DNA of 64,000 nt, from positions 20,079 to 84,078 of the forward strand of contig CAZVKN010000013.1 in assembly GCA_964627035.1 (NCBI GenBank). The letters are read 5' to 3'. Source of the DNA: CAZVKN01 sp964627035 (GTDB lineage: Bacteria; Electryoneota; AABM5-125-24; Hatepunaeales; Hatepunaeaceae). The notes beneath the pieces are model-generated. The model was not told the DNA's origin. It did no database searches and saw only the letters and a list, made by a program, of their open reading frames with translations. Positions within the stretch are counted from its first letter, which is position 1. Every line of letters starts with the position of its first letter. The position numbers and the translations under genes are program-made. Positions 26,871 through 35,539 of the stretch are shown here, one piece after another.

Positions 26871-29800
26871 ATGCACTATGCAATTCTTATCTTATCAATC
26901 CTACTATCGCTTCCATTGATTGGCGATATGGTGCATGCAGAACAGCCTTGGAACAAATGGCTACCCCCCACCGGAGTAGCTGTACGACAAGGCAATGCAG
27001 CCGAATGGTCTGGAACAAATGCAACTCGCACCGATGGTCAACTTGCAGGTGAGGTTGCCTACGTTTGGGAAGATACACGCGAAGGAGTTCGCGGTATTGC
27101 CATGCAGGTCATTGATATTAACGGCAACCCGAAATTTGAGGGAAACGGTATTCAACTGTTTTCCTGCGATTTTGTTCGTATGGAACCGCAAGTTACACCT
27201 ACCCCTGATGGTGGGTGGATTGTAGCCTGGCAGGACTACCGAACCGACATTCCTGATATCTACTACACTAAAGTCAATTCTGAAGGTGAACCTATTTGGG
27301 GAGTGGAAGATCTCGGTCTGACTGTAAATGCAGAATTCGCCTATTTCGGTATTCAAATCATCGAAGCTGGACAAGGTGGCTGTCTCATTATATGGGGTAC
27401 TGCAGTAGATGGGGGTGGTACTGATATCTACGCCACTCATGTAATGGCAAACGGTAATCTCGATGGTGATTGGCCAGAAGGAGGACTCGATGTTTCCTGC
27501 CATGATTTTCCAGATAACTACTACTCTATCACAACAGATGGTGACAATGGTTTCATCCTCACTTGGCTCCACGCTCAACAACGTACTATTGACATCTTTG
27601 CACAGCGAGTAAACAGTGATGGCACGCTACTTTGGGGAGAAGGAGAGGCTATTTTTGTTTGTGAAACCACCGCTGTTAGAAAAACACCTTGTATTGCATC
27701 TGATGGAGAAGGTGGAGCATTCATCTGTTGGGCAGATTGGCGTAATCTCGAAGAAAATGCTGAAGATATCTATGTCCAGCGTGTTGACTCAGATGGTGAC
27801 TTTTATTGGGAGGATGGAGGGGTTCCACTTGCATCGGGTGAGTTGCAACAGCTCAATCCGCAGATAGTCTCTGCAGATCCCGGAACCGTTGTTGTCGCCT
27901 GGGAAAGCAATGATTTAGTCCATTATCGTCCGGATATCTATGCCATGATGATTGGTGGAGAGGACGAGCTTCAGCTTTTATGGGATGACGAAGAAGGAAT
28001 ACCGATTGCCGTTGCTGAAAACGATCAGCGACAAGTCAGTATCACCTATGATGATGAGAATGGAATTCTGTTCACTTGGGCTGATGGACGTGATGGACAG
28101 TACCCCTCCGAGTTTGACATCTGGGCGCAACGTGTTGATTTCGACGGTGAAATTGTATGGGATGAGAACGGTGTGCCTGTTTGTCAAATGGAAGAGTCAC
28201 AGTCCTATCCTATTATCAATATGCTTGGTTCCGACGAATGTATCGTTGCTTGGCATCCTACTGAATTCTTTTCAAATGCTGCAATCAAAGCACAGATGTT
28301 TGACATGGACGGTGAGCCTTTAGGTGAAGAAAACGGATTCGACATTGCAACCGGTATGTACGGTAATGCACGTAATTCACAACTTATCTCTCTTGATGAT
28401 GATGAGTTTGCAGTTGTTTGGTCAGATTCCCGATCCGCATATACCAATGGGTGGATTCCAATGGTTCAATTCTACCGTGACAACGGCAATGGAGTAGAAG
28501 CACTTTTTGAAAATAATGGAATTCCTGTGATTGATAATCCAGGTATGTTTGTCTCGAATAGTATCAGTGCCGTTGAAGATGGTGAGGGTGGTATAATCGT
28601 GCTTTGGGAGGAAAACAACTTTCGTGATAACTTCGTCATTCATGGTCAGCGGATGAATGCTGAAGGTGAGAGACTATGGGGCGATGACGGTTTCATTGTG
28701 GGAGAAAGTGAAATGGATCTCCGAAAAACAATAGCGATTTCGGATGGTGAAAATGGTGCCTACTTTGCGTTTGTAACAAATTTAGAACCAGAATTCATTG
28801 ATCAAATTTTTGTCAATCATGTTGACCAAGATGGCAATCTTATCTGGGATAATGGGACAGTTGGATTCAGTGATGAAGAATATGATTGTAACCTCCTTCA
28901 GTTAACTTTGGGGGAAGATGGATCGGTTGCTGTACTTTGGGAGATGGATCTTAGAGGCGGTGAAGATAATTTATGGCTATCATACATATCTGAAGATGGT
29001 GAACAACTTTGGGGAGAAGGAGACGGTCACCAAATTACCGATCATCGAATGATTTCATTACCTGTTGCGGTATCCCATCCAGATGGAATTGCAGTTGCGT
29101 GGAAGGAAAGGCAAGAGGGTGCACCGGGACACGATTTTCTGAGAGCTCAGTTTATCGAAACTGATGGTAGAGTGCGTTGGGAACAGAACGGTGCAGTTGT
29201 TTGTGATTCAAATACTTATAAATCCAATATTGAAATGACGGTTGATGATGACGAGTATATTTGGATTGTCTGGACAGATGGAAGAATAGAAGTAGATGGA
29301 CACACAACTTTTCAACTGTTCCTTCAAAAGATAGAAGTTGTTGTGGATGAAATCGGTCCACGCCTATTGCTTGAAGAAGGTGGGCAAAAAGTAACCGAAC
29401 AGGCAAATCAGCAAGTTGGCACTCGGATTATACACGATGGAGATAACGGTGTCTGGATAGCTTGGATTAGTTCACCACGTGATCAGGATCAAGATATCCT
29501 TGCAACGCATCTCAATCCAGACGGTGAGATGTATGAAAATTGGGATGCTAACGGCAATGTAATTTGTGATGTCCCACACGATCAAAGGTTAAAGAACGCA
29601 GCATTGCTGCAAGAATCTGGTGAGGGTGGAATTGTCCTCGTCTGGGATGATGAGCGCAGTAGCGATGGTTCTGGGAACCATGCTAACGGTTTCTGTTGTG
29701 ATGATGGGAATATTTTCAATAACCTATACATGCAACGGGTAGATGATTTTGCTCCTAAATCCGTTAAGGATGATGCAGGTTTGACACCAAACACATTTGA

Positions 29801-30050
29801 GATCACATCTGCTTATCCCAGCCCGTTTAACGGTAGGTTTTCTTTTAATGTTCAATTGCCTCAAGCGGATATTGTTCAATTCAATCTATACGATGTAACA
29901 GGACGAGAGCTGTGGAGTCTTTCAGAAAGATTCGGCGTCGGTGTACATCGGCAGAGTGTTGATCTGAACCTGAACAGTGCCGGTGTTTATCTCCTGAAAG
30001 CTGAGTCGTCGTTTGGATCTGACATCCAGCGGGTCGTTATGCTGAAATAG
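26871..30050 (+). CDS. Giant T9SS-exported repeat protein
   Basis: 1059 residues from ATG 26871, which has GGAGG eight bases upstream; an ATG 33 bases earlier lacks one. Signal peptide MHYAILILSILLSLPLIGDMVHA. The body is made of about fifteen repeats of roughly 55 residues with cores such as VTPTPDGGWIVAWQDYR, ASDGEGGAFICWADWR, and YVQRVDSDGDFYWEDGGVPL: an acidic DG(E)xG loop, a (V/I)(A/F/L)W strand, then QR(V/I)(D/N)xDGxxxW. This is a long propeller or solenoid. CTD subtype A (SAYPSPFNGRFSFNVQLPQ ... IQRVVMLK), in which the usual YPNPFN reads YPSPFN. Ligand unknown. Confidence 0.85.
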   Translation: MHYAILILSILLSLPLIGDMVHAEQPWNKWLPPTGVAVRQGNAAEWSGTNATRTDGQLAGEVAYVWEDTREGVRGIAMQVIDINGNPKFEGNGIQLFSCDFVRMEPQVTPTPDGGWIVAWQDYRTDIPDIYYTKVNSEGEPIWGVEDLGLTVNAEFAYFGIQIIEAGQGGCLIIWGTAVDGGGTDIYATHVMANGNLDGDWPEGGLDVSCHDFPDNYYSITTDGDNGFILTWLHAQQRTIDIFAQRVNSDGTLLWGEGEAIFVCETTAVRKTPCIASDGEGGAFICWADWRNLEENAEDIYVQRVDSDGDFYWEDGGVPLASGELQQLNPQIVSADPGTVVVAWESNDLVHYRPDIYAMMIGGEDELQLLWDDEEGIPIAVAENDQRQVSITYDDENGILFTWADGRDGQYPSEFDIWAQRVDFDGEIVWDENGVPVCQMEESQSYPIINMLGSDECIVAWHPTEFFSNAAIKAQMFDMDGEPLGEENGFDIATGMYGNARNSQLISLDDDEFAVVWSDSRSAYTNGWIPMVQFYRDNGNGVEALFENNGIPVIDNPGMFVSNSISAVEDGEGGIIVLWEENNFRDNFVIHGQRMNAEGERLWGDDGFIVGESEMDLRKTIAISDGENGAYFAFVTNLEPEFIDQIFVNHVDQDGNLIWDNGTVGFSDEEYDCNLLQLTLGEDGSVAVLWEMDLRGGEDNLWLSYISEDGEQLWGEGDGHQITDHRMISLPVAVSHPDGIAVAWKERQEGAPGHDFLRAQFIETDGRVRWEQNGAVVCDSNTYKSNIEMTVDDDEYIWIVWTDGRIEVDGHTTFQLFLQKIEVVVDEIGPRLLLEEGGQKVTEQANQQVGTRIIHDGDNGVWIAWISSPRDQDQDILATHLNPDGEMYENWDANGNVICDVPHDQRLKNAALLQESGEGGIVLVWDDERSSDGSGNHANGFCCDDGNIFNNLYMQRVDDFAPKSVKDDAGLTPNTFEITSAYPSPFNGRFSFNVQLPQADIVQFNLYDVTGRELWSLSERFGVGVHRQSVDLNLNSAGVYLLKAESSFGSDIQRVVMLK

Positions 30051-30053
30051 TCT

Positions 30054-30128
30054 GTCATTGCGAATCCACGAAGTGGGTGTGGCAATCTCTTATCAACAAG
30101 GGGATTGCTTCGCTGTGCTTGCAATGAC
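30054..30128. repeat. Extragenic palindromic repeat (TCATTGCGA type)
   Basis: Starts three bases after the stop of the preceding gene. Opens GTCATTGCGAATCC ... GGCAATCTC and closes GGGATTGCTTCG ... TTGCAATGAC. Same family as 10326-10407. A short GTGCGAACCTTGTGTTCACC palindrome follows at about 30147, related to those at 35658 and 37191. Confidence 0.65.
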
Positions 30129-30237
30129 CGCTGCCAACTGTATGGTGCGAACCTTGTGTTCACCCTATGTTATTGATATGTTTTCATTAACGAGTGTCAC
30201 GAATCTGCTATATTAATTTACTACTTGGAGGCTGAAC

Positions 30238-31440
30238 ATGTACCGTTTTACAATTTTAACTGCGGTTTTACTGACTCTGTTGGTTAGCAGCACATCTGCC
30301 CAAGACGCTGAGAACGTAGAGCAGATCGGAAGGATTTACAATTTTTGGTACAAAGCATACGATGTCGTCATAATTGGCGACTTAGCCTATGTAGCTACTT
30401 CGTATTCAGGTATGCAAATTGTGGATATATCCGATCCGGAAAACCTCGAAATCGTCGGTTTTTGGGATGAGAATAAGTATTCGGTAAACAATCTAGCAGT
30501 TGATGGGGATTTTGTTTATGTTGCCGATCTATCCGATGGATTAAAGATATTGGATAGCAGCAATCCAGAAGATCCAATTCTAATCTGTCATTATCAAGGA
30601 GGTGGTCCCGGAAGTTATTGTAGAGATGTTGCCATATCCGGAGATTTTGCATTTTTTGTAGATGGAGTTGGTAGTGTCCGTGTGCTTAATATTAGTGATC
30701 CTGAGAATCCCAATGAAGTTGGGAGTTGTGATACTCCTGGCGACGTTGATGGAATTGAGATCATTGGTGATTTTGCATACACTTTCGAGGATAATGATGG
30801 TATTAGCATAATAGACATTAGCAACCCGGAGCAACTAGACGCTATCGGACACCATAATACACCTGGAAGAGCACACGGGATTGACGTACATGATGATTAT
30901 GCATATGTGGCTGATTATGATGGTGGCTTGAGAATTATTGACATAGGAGATCCGGATTCTCCCGAAGAGGTTGCTGATATCTACACAGGAAATGCGAAAG
31001 GTGTTAAGGTAGTCGGTGATCATGTTTTCGTAGCAAACCATGAAAGACTTTTTTCAATTGTTGATGTAACCGATTTAGAGAACCTGGAAATAATCGGTTT
31101 GTATGAATGTCAAGGTAGTCTTAACAATGATCTTTTTGTCACTGAGGAATATGCTTACATACTGGAAAGTCATAATGGATTACTAATCATTGACATAAGA
31201 GATCCTACTGAACCTGCTGAAGCAGGAAGCATTCGTCCGTGCGGATATATAAGAGATGTGACAGTTATTGATGATTATGCCTACACTGCAGACTTTGGCA
31301 ATGGAGCGCGCATTGTAAACATAGCAAACCCAGGAAATCCTGCAAGAATATCAGTTCCGGTTCATAGAAATAAGTCACTCAAAATTGGATTGCAACAACA
31401 TCTCATGAAGATTGCAGGGATTGAGGAAGCAGAATTGTAG
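30238..31440 (+). CDS. LVIVD-repeat protein lacking a sorting domain
   Basis: 400 residues. Signal peptide (MYRFTILTAVLLTLLVSSTSA), then AQDAENVEQIGRIYNFW, nearly the same N-terminus as the 21629 gene. About eight LVIVD blades follow (GMQIVDISDPENLEIVGFWD, GLRIIDIGDPDSPEEV). The last blade stops at ARISVPVHRNK, and the remaining 25 residues (SLKIGLQQHLMKIAGIEEAEL) are neither a blade nor a CTD. The gene has probably lost its YPNPFN domain by rearrangement, so export to the surface is doubtful. GGAGG precedes the ATG; a TATATT box lies at 30209. Confidence 0.8.
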   Translation: MYRFTILTAVLLTLLVSSTSAQDAENVEQIGRIYNFWYKAYDVVIIGDLAYVATSYSGMQIVDISDPENLEIVGFWDENKYSVNNLAVDGDFVYVADLSDGLKILDSSNPEDPILICHYQGGGPGSYCRDVAISGDFAFFVDGVGSVRVLNISDPENPNEVGSCDTPGDVDGIEIIGDFAYTFEDNDGISIIDISNPEQLDAIGHHNTPGRAHGIDVHDDYAYVADYDGGLRIIDIGDPDSPEEVADIYTGNAKGVKVVGDHVFVANHERLFSIVDVTDLENLEIIGLYECQGSLNNDLFVTEEYAYILESHNGLLIIDIRDPTEPAEAGSIRPCGYIRDVTVIDDYAYTADFGNGARIVNIANPGNPARISVPVHRNKSLKIGLQQHLMKIAGIEEAEL

Positions 31441-31698
31441 TTATTTGATACTGGATAGCCTGGGATCTCGTATCCCGGAAAATTTACGCACAAAACCAGG
31501 GATGCAAGATACCGGGCAACGCAACTACTATTTATGAGATATTTCAAAGAAAGACAATGATTCCAGTAGCATTACCCGGGGAAAAACAACTGAATTCGCT
31601 TTTGTTCAAGGAATAGATAAATAGAGACTTTGGTGGTTCAGCCTCGTCCCTCGTGACCATTTCTGTCCGGAAGCCAACGAAAGTTGCAGGTAAAAACT
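31441..31698. other. Non-coding spacer after truncated LVIVD gene
   Basis: No gene supported. Contains GGGATCTCGTATCCCGG, a short palindrome repeated in part at 31500 (GGGATGCAAGATACCGGGC). No CTD remnant is recognisable here, so the lost domain of the LVIVD gene is not simply downstream. Confidence 0.5.
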
Positions 31699-32001
31699 TT
31701 AGACGAACAGGTAATTGGGCGAACGAGGGGAATTTTGGATACGAATTTGAAGGGTGAGATGACAGGACTTTAAAAGCCCCTGACAGCATGAGTAACGGGC
31801 TACGTGACTGTTTTTTGACTTGATATGTTTTCTACAAATAGAGCATTCACCCTCCTCATAATCGCATTCCATTGAAACCTGTTTAACGATCCCTTTCCGA
31901 ATCAGCTTGTAAGCCAGACGTGCAAAGGGATTGTCCTCGGTGTAAAGCTCGCTGTCGCACTCGATATAGCCACAGACTATATCCAGAAAAATAGAGCTGA
32001 A
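31699..32001 (-). pseudogene. Cys-containing gene relic
   Basis: The minus strand reads about 100 codons without a proper start: FLDIVCGYIECDSELYTEDN, FARLAYKLIRKGIVKQVSMEC, then ECSICRKHIKSKNSHVARYSC before degenerating and stopping at 31699. The CxxC-x15-CC arrangement and helical centre look like real protein sequence rather than a shadow frame; no other gene is present. No ribosome site or ATG. I recall similar GIVK-VSMEC-DYEEGECSIC segments in phage head-maturation-type proteins, but this is a weak impression. Treated as a broken fragment. Confidence 0.4.
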
Positions 32002-32113
32002 TACTAATATTCTATGTGTAAAGCTTGATATCAGTAATTATTGAAATTATCTTTTACAATATTTGAGAACTCTCTTTCTCTAAGGCTCTGCGAATATTTT
32101 AAGGAGGCAAAAA

Positions 32114-33025
32114 ATGGTTAAAATAATTCTGTTTTCCAAAGCAAATAAACTTAAAAGTGTTTTGTGTCTTGTCGTAATGATTTCTCTTATAATTACCTTA
32201 GGTTGTGGCAGAAAAGAAACACCTCTACCTGCAGCAAGAACCGAAATAGATCGGGCTGGATTGTCACAGATAAGTCGAATTTGCGTACTCACTTTCGCGG
32301 CACCAGTTAGGCGTACATATCATAAGGGTACATTTCCGCATTTGATCAACACACTTTTAGCGGAATATTTCAATCTATTTTCACATCAGATTAAAAAAAA
32401 ATATATTGTTGAATTATTACCGATTGAAACTGCAGAAAAAAGTGAATTCTACCGTTTACTACGAGATAAACAAGACTTAGGTGTTTATCCGAGTAAAGAT
32501 AGAACAATAGTGTTCTCTGAAACCGCCAAACTTTTCAGTTATAGTGCCGCAAATCCTTTTGGCATTGTCAGTTTTAGATTAACTGGTGAGAAGAAGGAAT
32601 GGACATCGGCAGATAGCAGTTTGATAGTTATCGATATCTCGGAACCTCATACTGTGCAGGAAATAGCTGAAGAAATTAATGCGAATGGATTCCTTTCTGT
32701 ACGTTCTGCCTATGACATCGATATAACCTGGTCTGCTCCAAGTATCACTGTTAGGACAGTCGTAGAGCTATATGACAATGATGGAAAAGTAATTTGGAAG
32801 ACAACTCAGCCACTAGAATATCGAAAGATTTTACCACTAAATTGGTTTAGATGTCTTTGGATGGGTTCTCACAAGTCAGTAATGTTTATAAATTTAACGG
32901 AAGGCGAGAGGAAATATGTTCTTAAAGCTATAAATTCCGCTTCTGTAAGCCTTCATGACCAGATGGCGAAGAGTATAAGCAATGCGCTTAATAATGATAT
33001 TAGTGAAAGCCGTACTGGTTTGTAA
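32114..33025 (+). CDS. Lipoprotein of unknown function
   Basis: 303 residues with a strong AAGGAGG ribosome site. Long signal peptide ending in a lipobox (IITLG/C31). The mature part begins RKETPLPAARTEIDRAGLSQ and contains alternating strands and helices (ISRICVLTFAAPVRRTYH, FPHLINTLLAEYFNLFSHQI, FGIVSFRLTG, ITVRTVVELYDNDGKVIWKT). The motif order, strand then NTLL helix then xVELYDxxGKVIW, recalls envelope lipoproteins that assemble from DUF799/CsgG-like folds, but I cannot assign a family. AT-rich by eye relative to flanking T9SS genes. Followed 23 bases later by a zinc-ribbon membrane protein; the two look like an inserted pair. Confidence 0.75.
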   Translation: MVKIILFSKANKLKSVLCLVVMISLIITLGCGRKETPLPAARTEIDRAGLSQISRICVLTFAAPVRRTYHKGTFPHLINTLLAEYFNLFSHQIKKKYIVELLPIETAEKSEFYRLLRDKQDLGVYPSKDRTIVFSETAKLFSYSAANPFGIVSFRLTGEKKEWTSADSSLIVIDISEPHTVQEIAEEINANGFLSVRSAYDIDITWSAPSITVRTVVELYDNDGKVIWKTTQPLEYRKILPLNWFRCLWMGSHKSVMFINLTEGERKYVLKAINSASVSLHDQMAKSISNALNNDISESRTGL

Positions 33026-33048
33026 TTCTTTTTCTAAAGAGGTACTAA

Positions 33049-33498
33049 ATGAATTCAAAAATGAATGAAATTCGTGAATGTGTGAATTGTGGTGATAATT
33101 TCACACTTAGCCAACACGGAGAAAAAGGTAAAAAAGTATCTGACTATTTAGAAAAACATCCTGATAGCAACGAAGATGACTTTCTGGTTGCCCTTCCTTT
33201 TGACTCTCTTTGTTTCTATCGATGCCCCAAGTGTATGTCGCCTGATTTATTAGGCGCTGAAGCTCGCAAGTTCTTCAAAGACTATAAATTCCCACCTAAA
33301 GGGGAGCGAAAAAGGTATTTCGGCGAGATAGGATTGATTCCAATAATTTTAGGCGCACTTATTGGAATTTTTATATATAATAATTTTATTAATAATGATC
33401 CTGGAGTTACAATAAATTGTATTGTTGCTACATTCTCAGCATATATTTTTGGAATTCCAATAAGGTTACTTATCGATAAGCTCAAATCAAATAAATAA
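33049..33498 (+). CDS. Zinc-ribbon membrane protein, 149 aa
   Basis: Two CxxC pairs (ECVNCGDNF near residue 10 and YRCPKCMSPDLLG near residue 60) flank an acidic loop and should form a zinc ribbon. Two hydrophobic segments follow (IGLIPIILGALIGIFIYNNF and TINCIVATFSAYIFGIPI), ending in a basic tail (DKLKSNK). Cytosolic ribbon with a C-terminal helical hairpin in the membrane is the simplest topology. AAAGAGGTACTAA precedes the ATG. Unknown function; same AT-rich character as the lipoprotein gene before it. Confidence 0.72.
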   Translation: MNSKMNEIRECVNCGDNFTLSQHGEKGKKVSDYLEKHPDSNEDDFLVALPFDSLCFYRCPKCMSPDLLGAEARKFFKDYKFPPKGERKRYFGEIGLIPIILGALIGIFIYNNFINNDPGVTINCIVATFSAYIFGIPIRLLIDKLKSNK

Positions 33499-33539
33499 TA
33501 ACTTGAGAGGCTTTTGCAAAAACCTCAGGAGTAAAATAA

Positions 33540-34160
33540 ATGAAACTGAAAAAGGTTTTTATCGTGTGGCTGTCAGTTGCTTTTGCCCTTATCGCCGGAA
33601 AGCTGTGCGCCCAGCCGGACTTCCTTTGGTCGCACACCTACGGTACAAGAGGTCATCAAGCATGCCAATCCATTATCCAGACGGGCAACGGAGGCTTCGC
33701 CCTGGCGGGTTACACCGGGGGAGCTGGTGAATTCTGGCTGGTCAGGACCGACGCCGATGGGGACTCCCTCTGGTCACGCACATTCGGCGGAGAATACACT
33801 GACGGATGTCGATCTATAATCCAGACGGTCGACGGAGGATTCGCTCTGGCAGGATATATCGGTACTTTCGGAGGGTGGAATAGTGATTTTTTGCTGGTGA
33901 AGACTGACGACGAGGGGAACTCCCAGTGGTCGCGCACCTTTAGTAGAAAAGAAAAGAACGAATGCCAATCCATCATACAGACGAGCGACGGCGGCTTCGC
34001 CCTGGCGGGGTATACCTGGTCTTTCGGCGCGAGAAATCACGATTTCTGGCTGGTGAAGACCGACGACGAAGGAAATTCCCTCTGGTCGCGTGCTTTCGGT
34101 GGAAGAGGAGAGGACAAGTGCAATTCCATCATCCAGTCTCGTAGCCCGGATCCCTTGTGA
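33540..34160 (+). pseudogene. Truncated TSDGG propeller gene
   Basis: 206 residues: signal peptide (IVWLSVAFALIAGKLCA), then four near-identical blades of about 46 residues (IIQTGNGGFALAGYTGG, IIQTVDGGFALAGYIG, IIQTSDGGFALAGYTWS) with LWSRTFGGE strands. The fifth blade is cut at CNSIIQ and the final RSPDPL is encoded by a palindromic repeat (34143-34172) that has landed in the gene. No CTD follows. Base composition is visibly richer in G+C (GGCGGCTTCGCCCTGGCGGG) than its neighbours. CAGGAG precedes the ATG, so the stub may still be translated and exported to the periplasm. Confidence 0.75.
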
Positions 34161-34172
34161 TCCGGGGCTTTT
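34143..34172. repeat. TAGCCCGG palindrome interrupting a gene
   Basis: AGCCCGGATC-CCTTGT-GATCCGGGGCT followed by TTTT. Member of the TAGCCCGG/CCGGGCTA extragenic family also seen at 34424, 34624, 34803 and 50791. Doubles as a plausible terminator. Confidence 0.65.
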
Positions 34173-34448
34173 AGGCATACTCCTTTCATCGCATTTCCGT
34201 TGTAAAATCTTTTATGCTAAACTTTATGTAAAAAAATTAGCGGTGTTGACTTATAACCGATCTCTAATCTTAGGTATCATCTCAACATTGTTAAGAAAGC
34301 ATAAAGCCTCCGGTTTGTCAATAGACATTTGTGGTTTTATGATATTGTTTTTCTATTATTAAATTGGCTCATCAGTCAATTCCCAGGATGAAGGTCACGC
34401 CATCGCCACTACCTCAGTGAAGTAGCCCGACTTCCTCGAAGCCGGGAT
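34173..34448. other. AT-rich spacer with repeat fragments
   Basis: No gene supported. Contains TAACCGATCTCTAATCTT (34254), a sequence repeated as ACCGATCCCCAATCTT (34483) and TAACCGATCCCTAATCTT (34836), and a GTAGCCCGACTTC/GAAGCCGGG palindrome at 34424-34448. Confidence 0.45.
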
Positions 34449-34614
34449 TTATTCTATTGGTTCACCGGTAACTTCAATTACAACCACCGATCCCCAATCT
34501 TCGGGATACACTTCTTTCTCGATGAACATTTTGTAGTTGCGTAGGTTATAAAATTTAACATCTCCGGATTGTTGGTGAACCATCTTCGGTATTTGACCAT
34601 TGGGTGCTCCTATT
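34449..34614 (-). pseudogene. C-terminal gene relic ending GEPIE
   Basis: Minus-strand open stretch without a start: GAPNGQIPKMVHQQSGDVKF, then NYKMFIEKEVYPEDWGSVVV and IEVTGEPIE with a stop at 34449. The alternating hydrophobic pattern at the end looks like authentic beta-strand coding. The first twenty codons recur in a second copy at about 34700-34768, where the rest is lost. Alternatively the other frame gives a 40-residue ORF from ATG 34602 with AGGAG upstream; which, if either, is expressed is unclear. Family not recognised. Confidence 0.35.
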
Positions 34615-34835
34615 AACAAATGTTCCCCGGTTTCGCGGAAACCGGGCTACTCGCTTGTGTACTAAATGAACCAAATGAACCAAAAAAGTTACGTAGGTTA
34701 TAAAAATAACATCTCCGGATTGTTGGTGAATCATCTTCGGTATTTGACCATTGGGTGCTCCTTTTAACAAATGTTCCTACGTCGCTCTTTAAACAAATGT
34801 TCCCCGGTTTCGCTGAAACCGGGCTACTCGCTTGT
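34535..34835. repeat. Tandem duplication with TAGCCCGG palindromes
   Basis: 34535-34658 and 34687-34835 are two diverged copies. Each runs CGTAGGTTATAAAA, ACATCTCCGGATTGTTGGTG, ATCTTCGGTATTTGACCATT, GGGTGCTCC, TTAACAAATGTTCC, then CCCCGGTTTCGC-GAAACCGGGCTAC and CGCTTGT. The second has an extra partial AACAAATGTTCC unit. A short GAACCAAATGAACCAAA direct repeat lies between them. Confidence 0.7.
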
Positions 34836-34852
34836 AACCGATCCCTAATCTT

Positions 34853-35539
34853 CTAGATTGTCGTAACTGGATAATCTTCATCTTCAAAAAAGGACTTTTG
34901 TGTCACTTCTTCAAGAATCCTTATTGATTTCTTTATTGGACATTTTGGCATCATTAAATCGTTTTTAACTGTGGTTTCAATTTCTTTAATATTTTTAAAT
35001 ATTTTCGAATAACTCTCCTTCCCCTCATAAACAGTGAGTGTTCTGTTTTTCAATTCAATAACTCTATCTTCAAAGAAACGAGTAATACGAATACAGGACA
35101 TAAACGTGTTTCCCGTTTTAAAGGAATCTCTGATCGTATTAGAAAAAAATGCAAAATCTCGATAAACTTCATTTATAGTGTACCCATGAATTTTGTTTCC
35201 ATCTAAAAGAACCTCTACTCCATATTTGTTTAAATTCGTTATTTCTTTTATACGGTATGTGAACTCCCCATGTCTGATTTCGTAAGGTAAATTTTCAAGT
35301 AGGATCGGTTCCCTAAAAGGAGCCGCGTAGCCAACATCAATATGATATTGGTGAGAACCTAATCTGGTACGAATGCAGGTATGAACATCCGGTTGATCCA
35401 TATTAGCCCCGAGTAAAAAAGCCTCGTAGCCAAGAAAAGACAATAACTTCCATAAATACGGGTTATTGGAATAACATGTACCACCAAGACCATGAAATTC
35501 AATATTATCAAGGAATTCAGATACAATCATCGTGACCAA
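34853..35539 (-). CDS. Arylamine N-acetyltransferase-like, N-terminus missing
   Basis: 228 residues. Catalytic triad of the NAT family is visible: Cys22 in HGLGGTCYSNN, His53 in PDVHTCIRT, Asp68 in YHIDVGYAAPF; His-Asp spacing equals the family's 15. Such enzymes transfer acetyl or acyl groups from CoA to amines. In intact members 45-60 residues precede the GGTC loop; here only 20 do. The frame begins immediately inside a perfect palindrome (35534-35560) that is joined to a repeat copied at the window end. The gene therefore looks 5'-truncated by that repeat and is probably inactive or translated from a fortuitous start. AT-rich. Confidence 0.7.
   Translation of the reverse strand: MVTMIVSEFLDNIEFHGLGGTCYSNNPYLWKLLSFLGYEAFLLGANMDQPDVHTCIRTRLGSHQYHIDVGYAAPFREPILLENLPYEIRHGEFTYRIKEITNLNKYGVEVLLDGNKIHGYTINEVYRDFAFFSNTIRDSFKTGNTFMSCIRITRFFEDRVIELKNRTLTVYEGKESYSKIFKNIKEIETTVKNDLMMPKCPIKKSIRILEEVTQKSFFEDEDYPVTTI

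Noticed and set aside
26961..27581. 206-codon minus-strand frame inside the giant T9SS gene
   Set aside because: Lies wholly antisense to a well-supported repeat protein; its sequence is the mirror of repeated codons and has no domain character.
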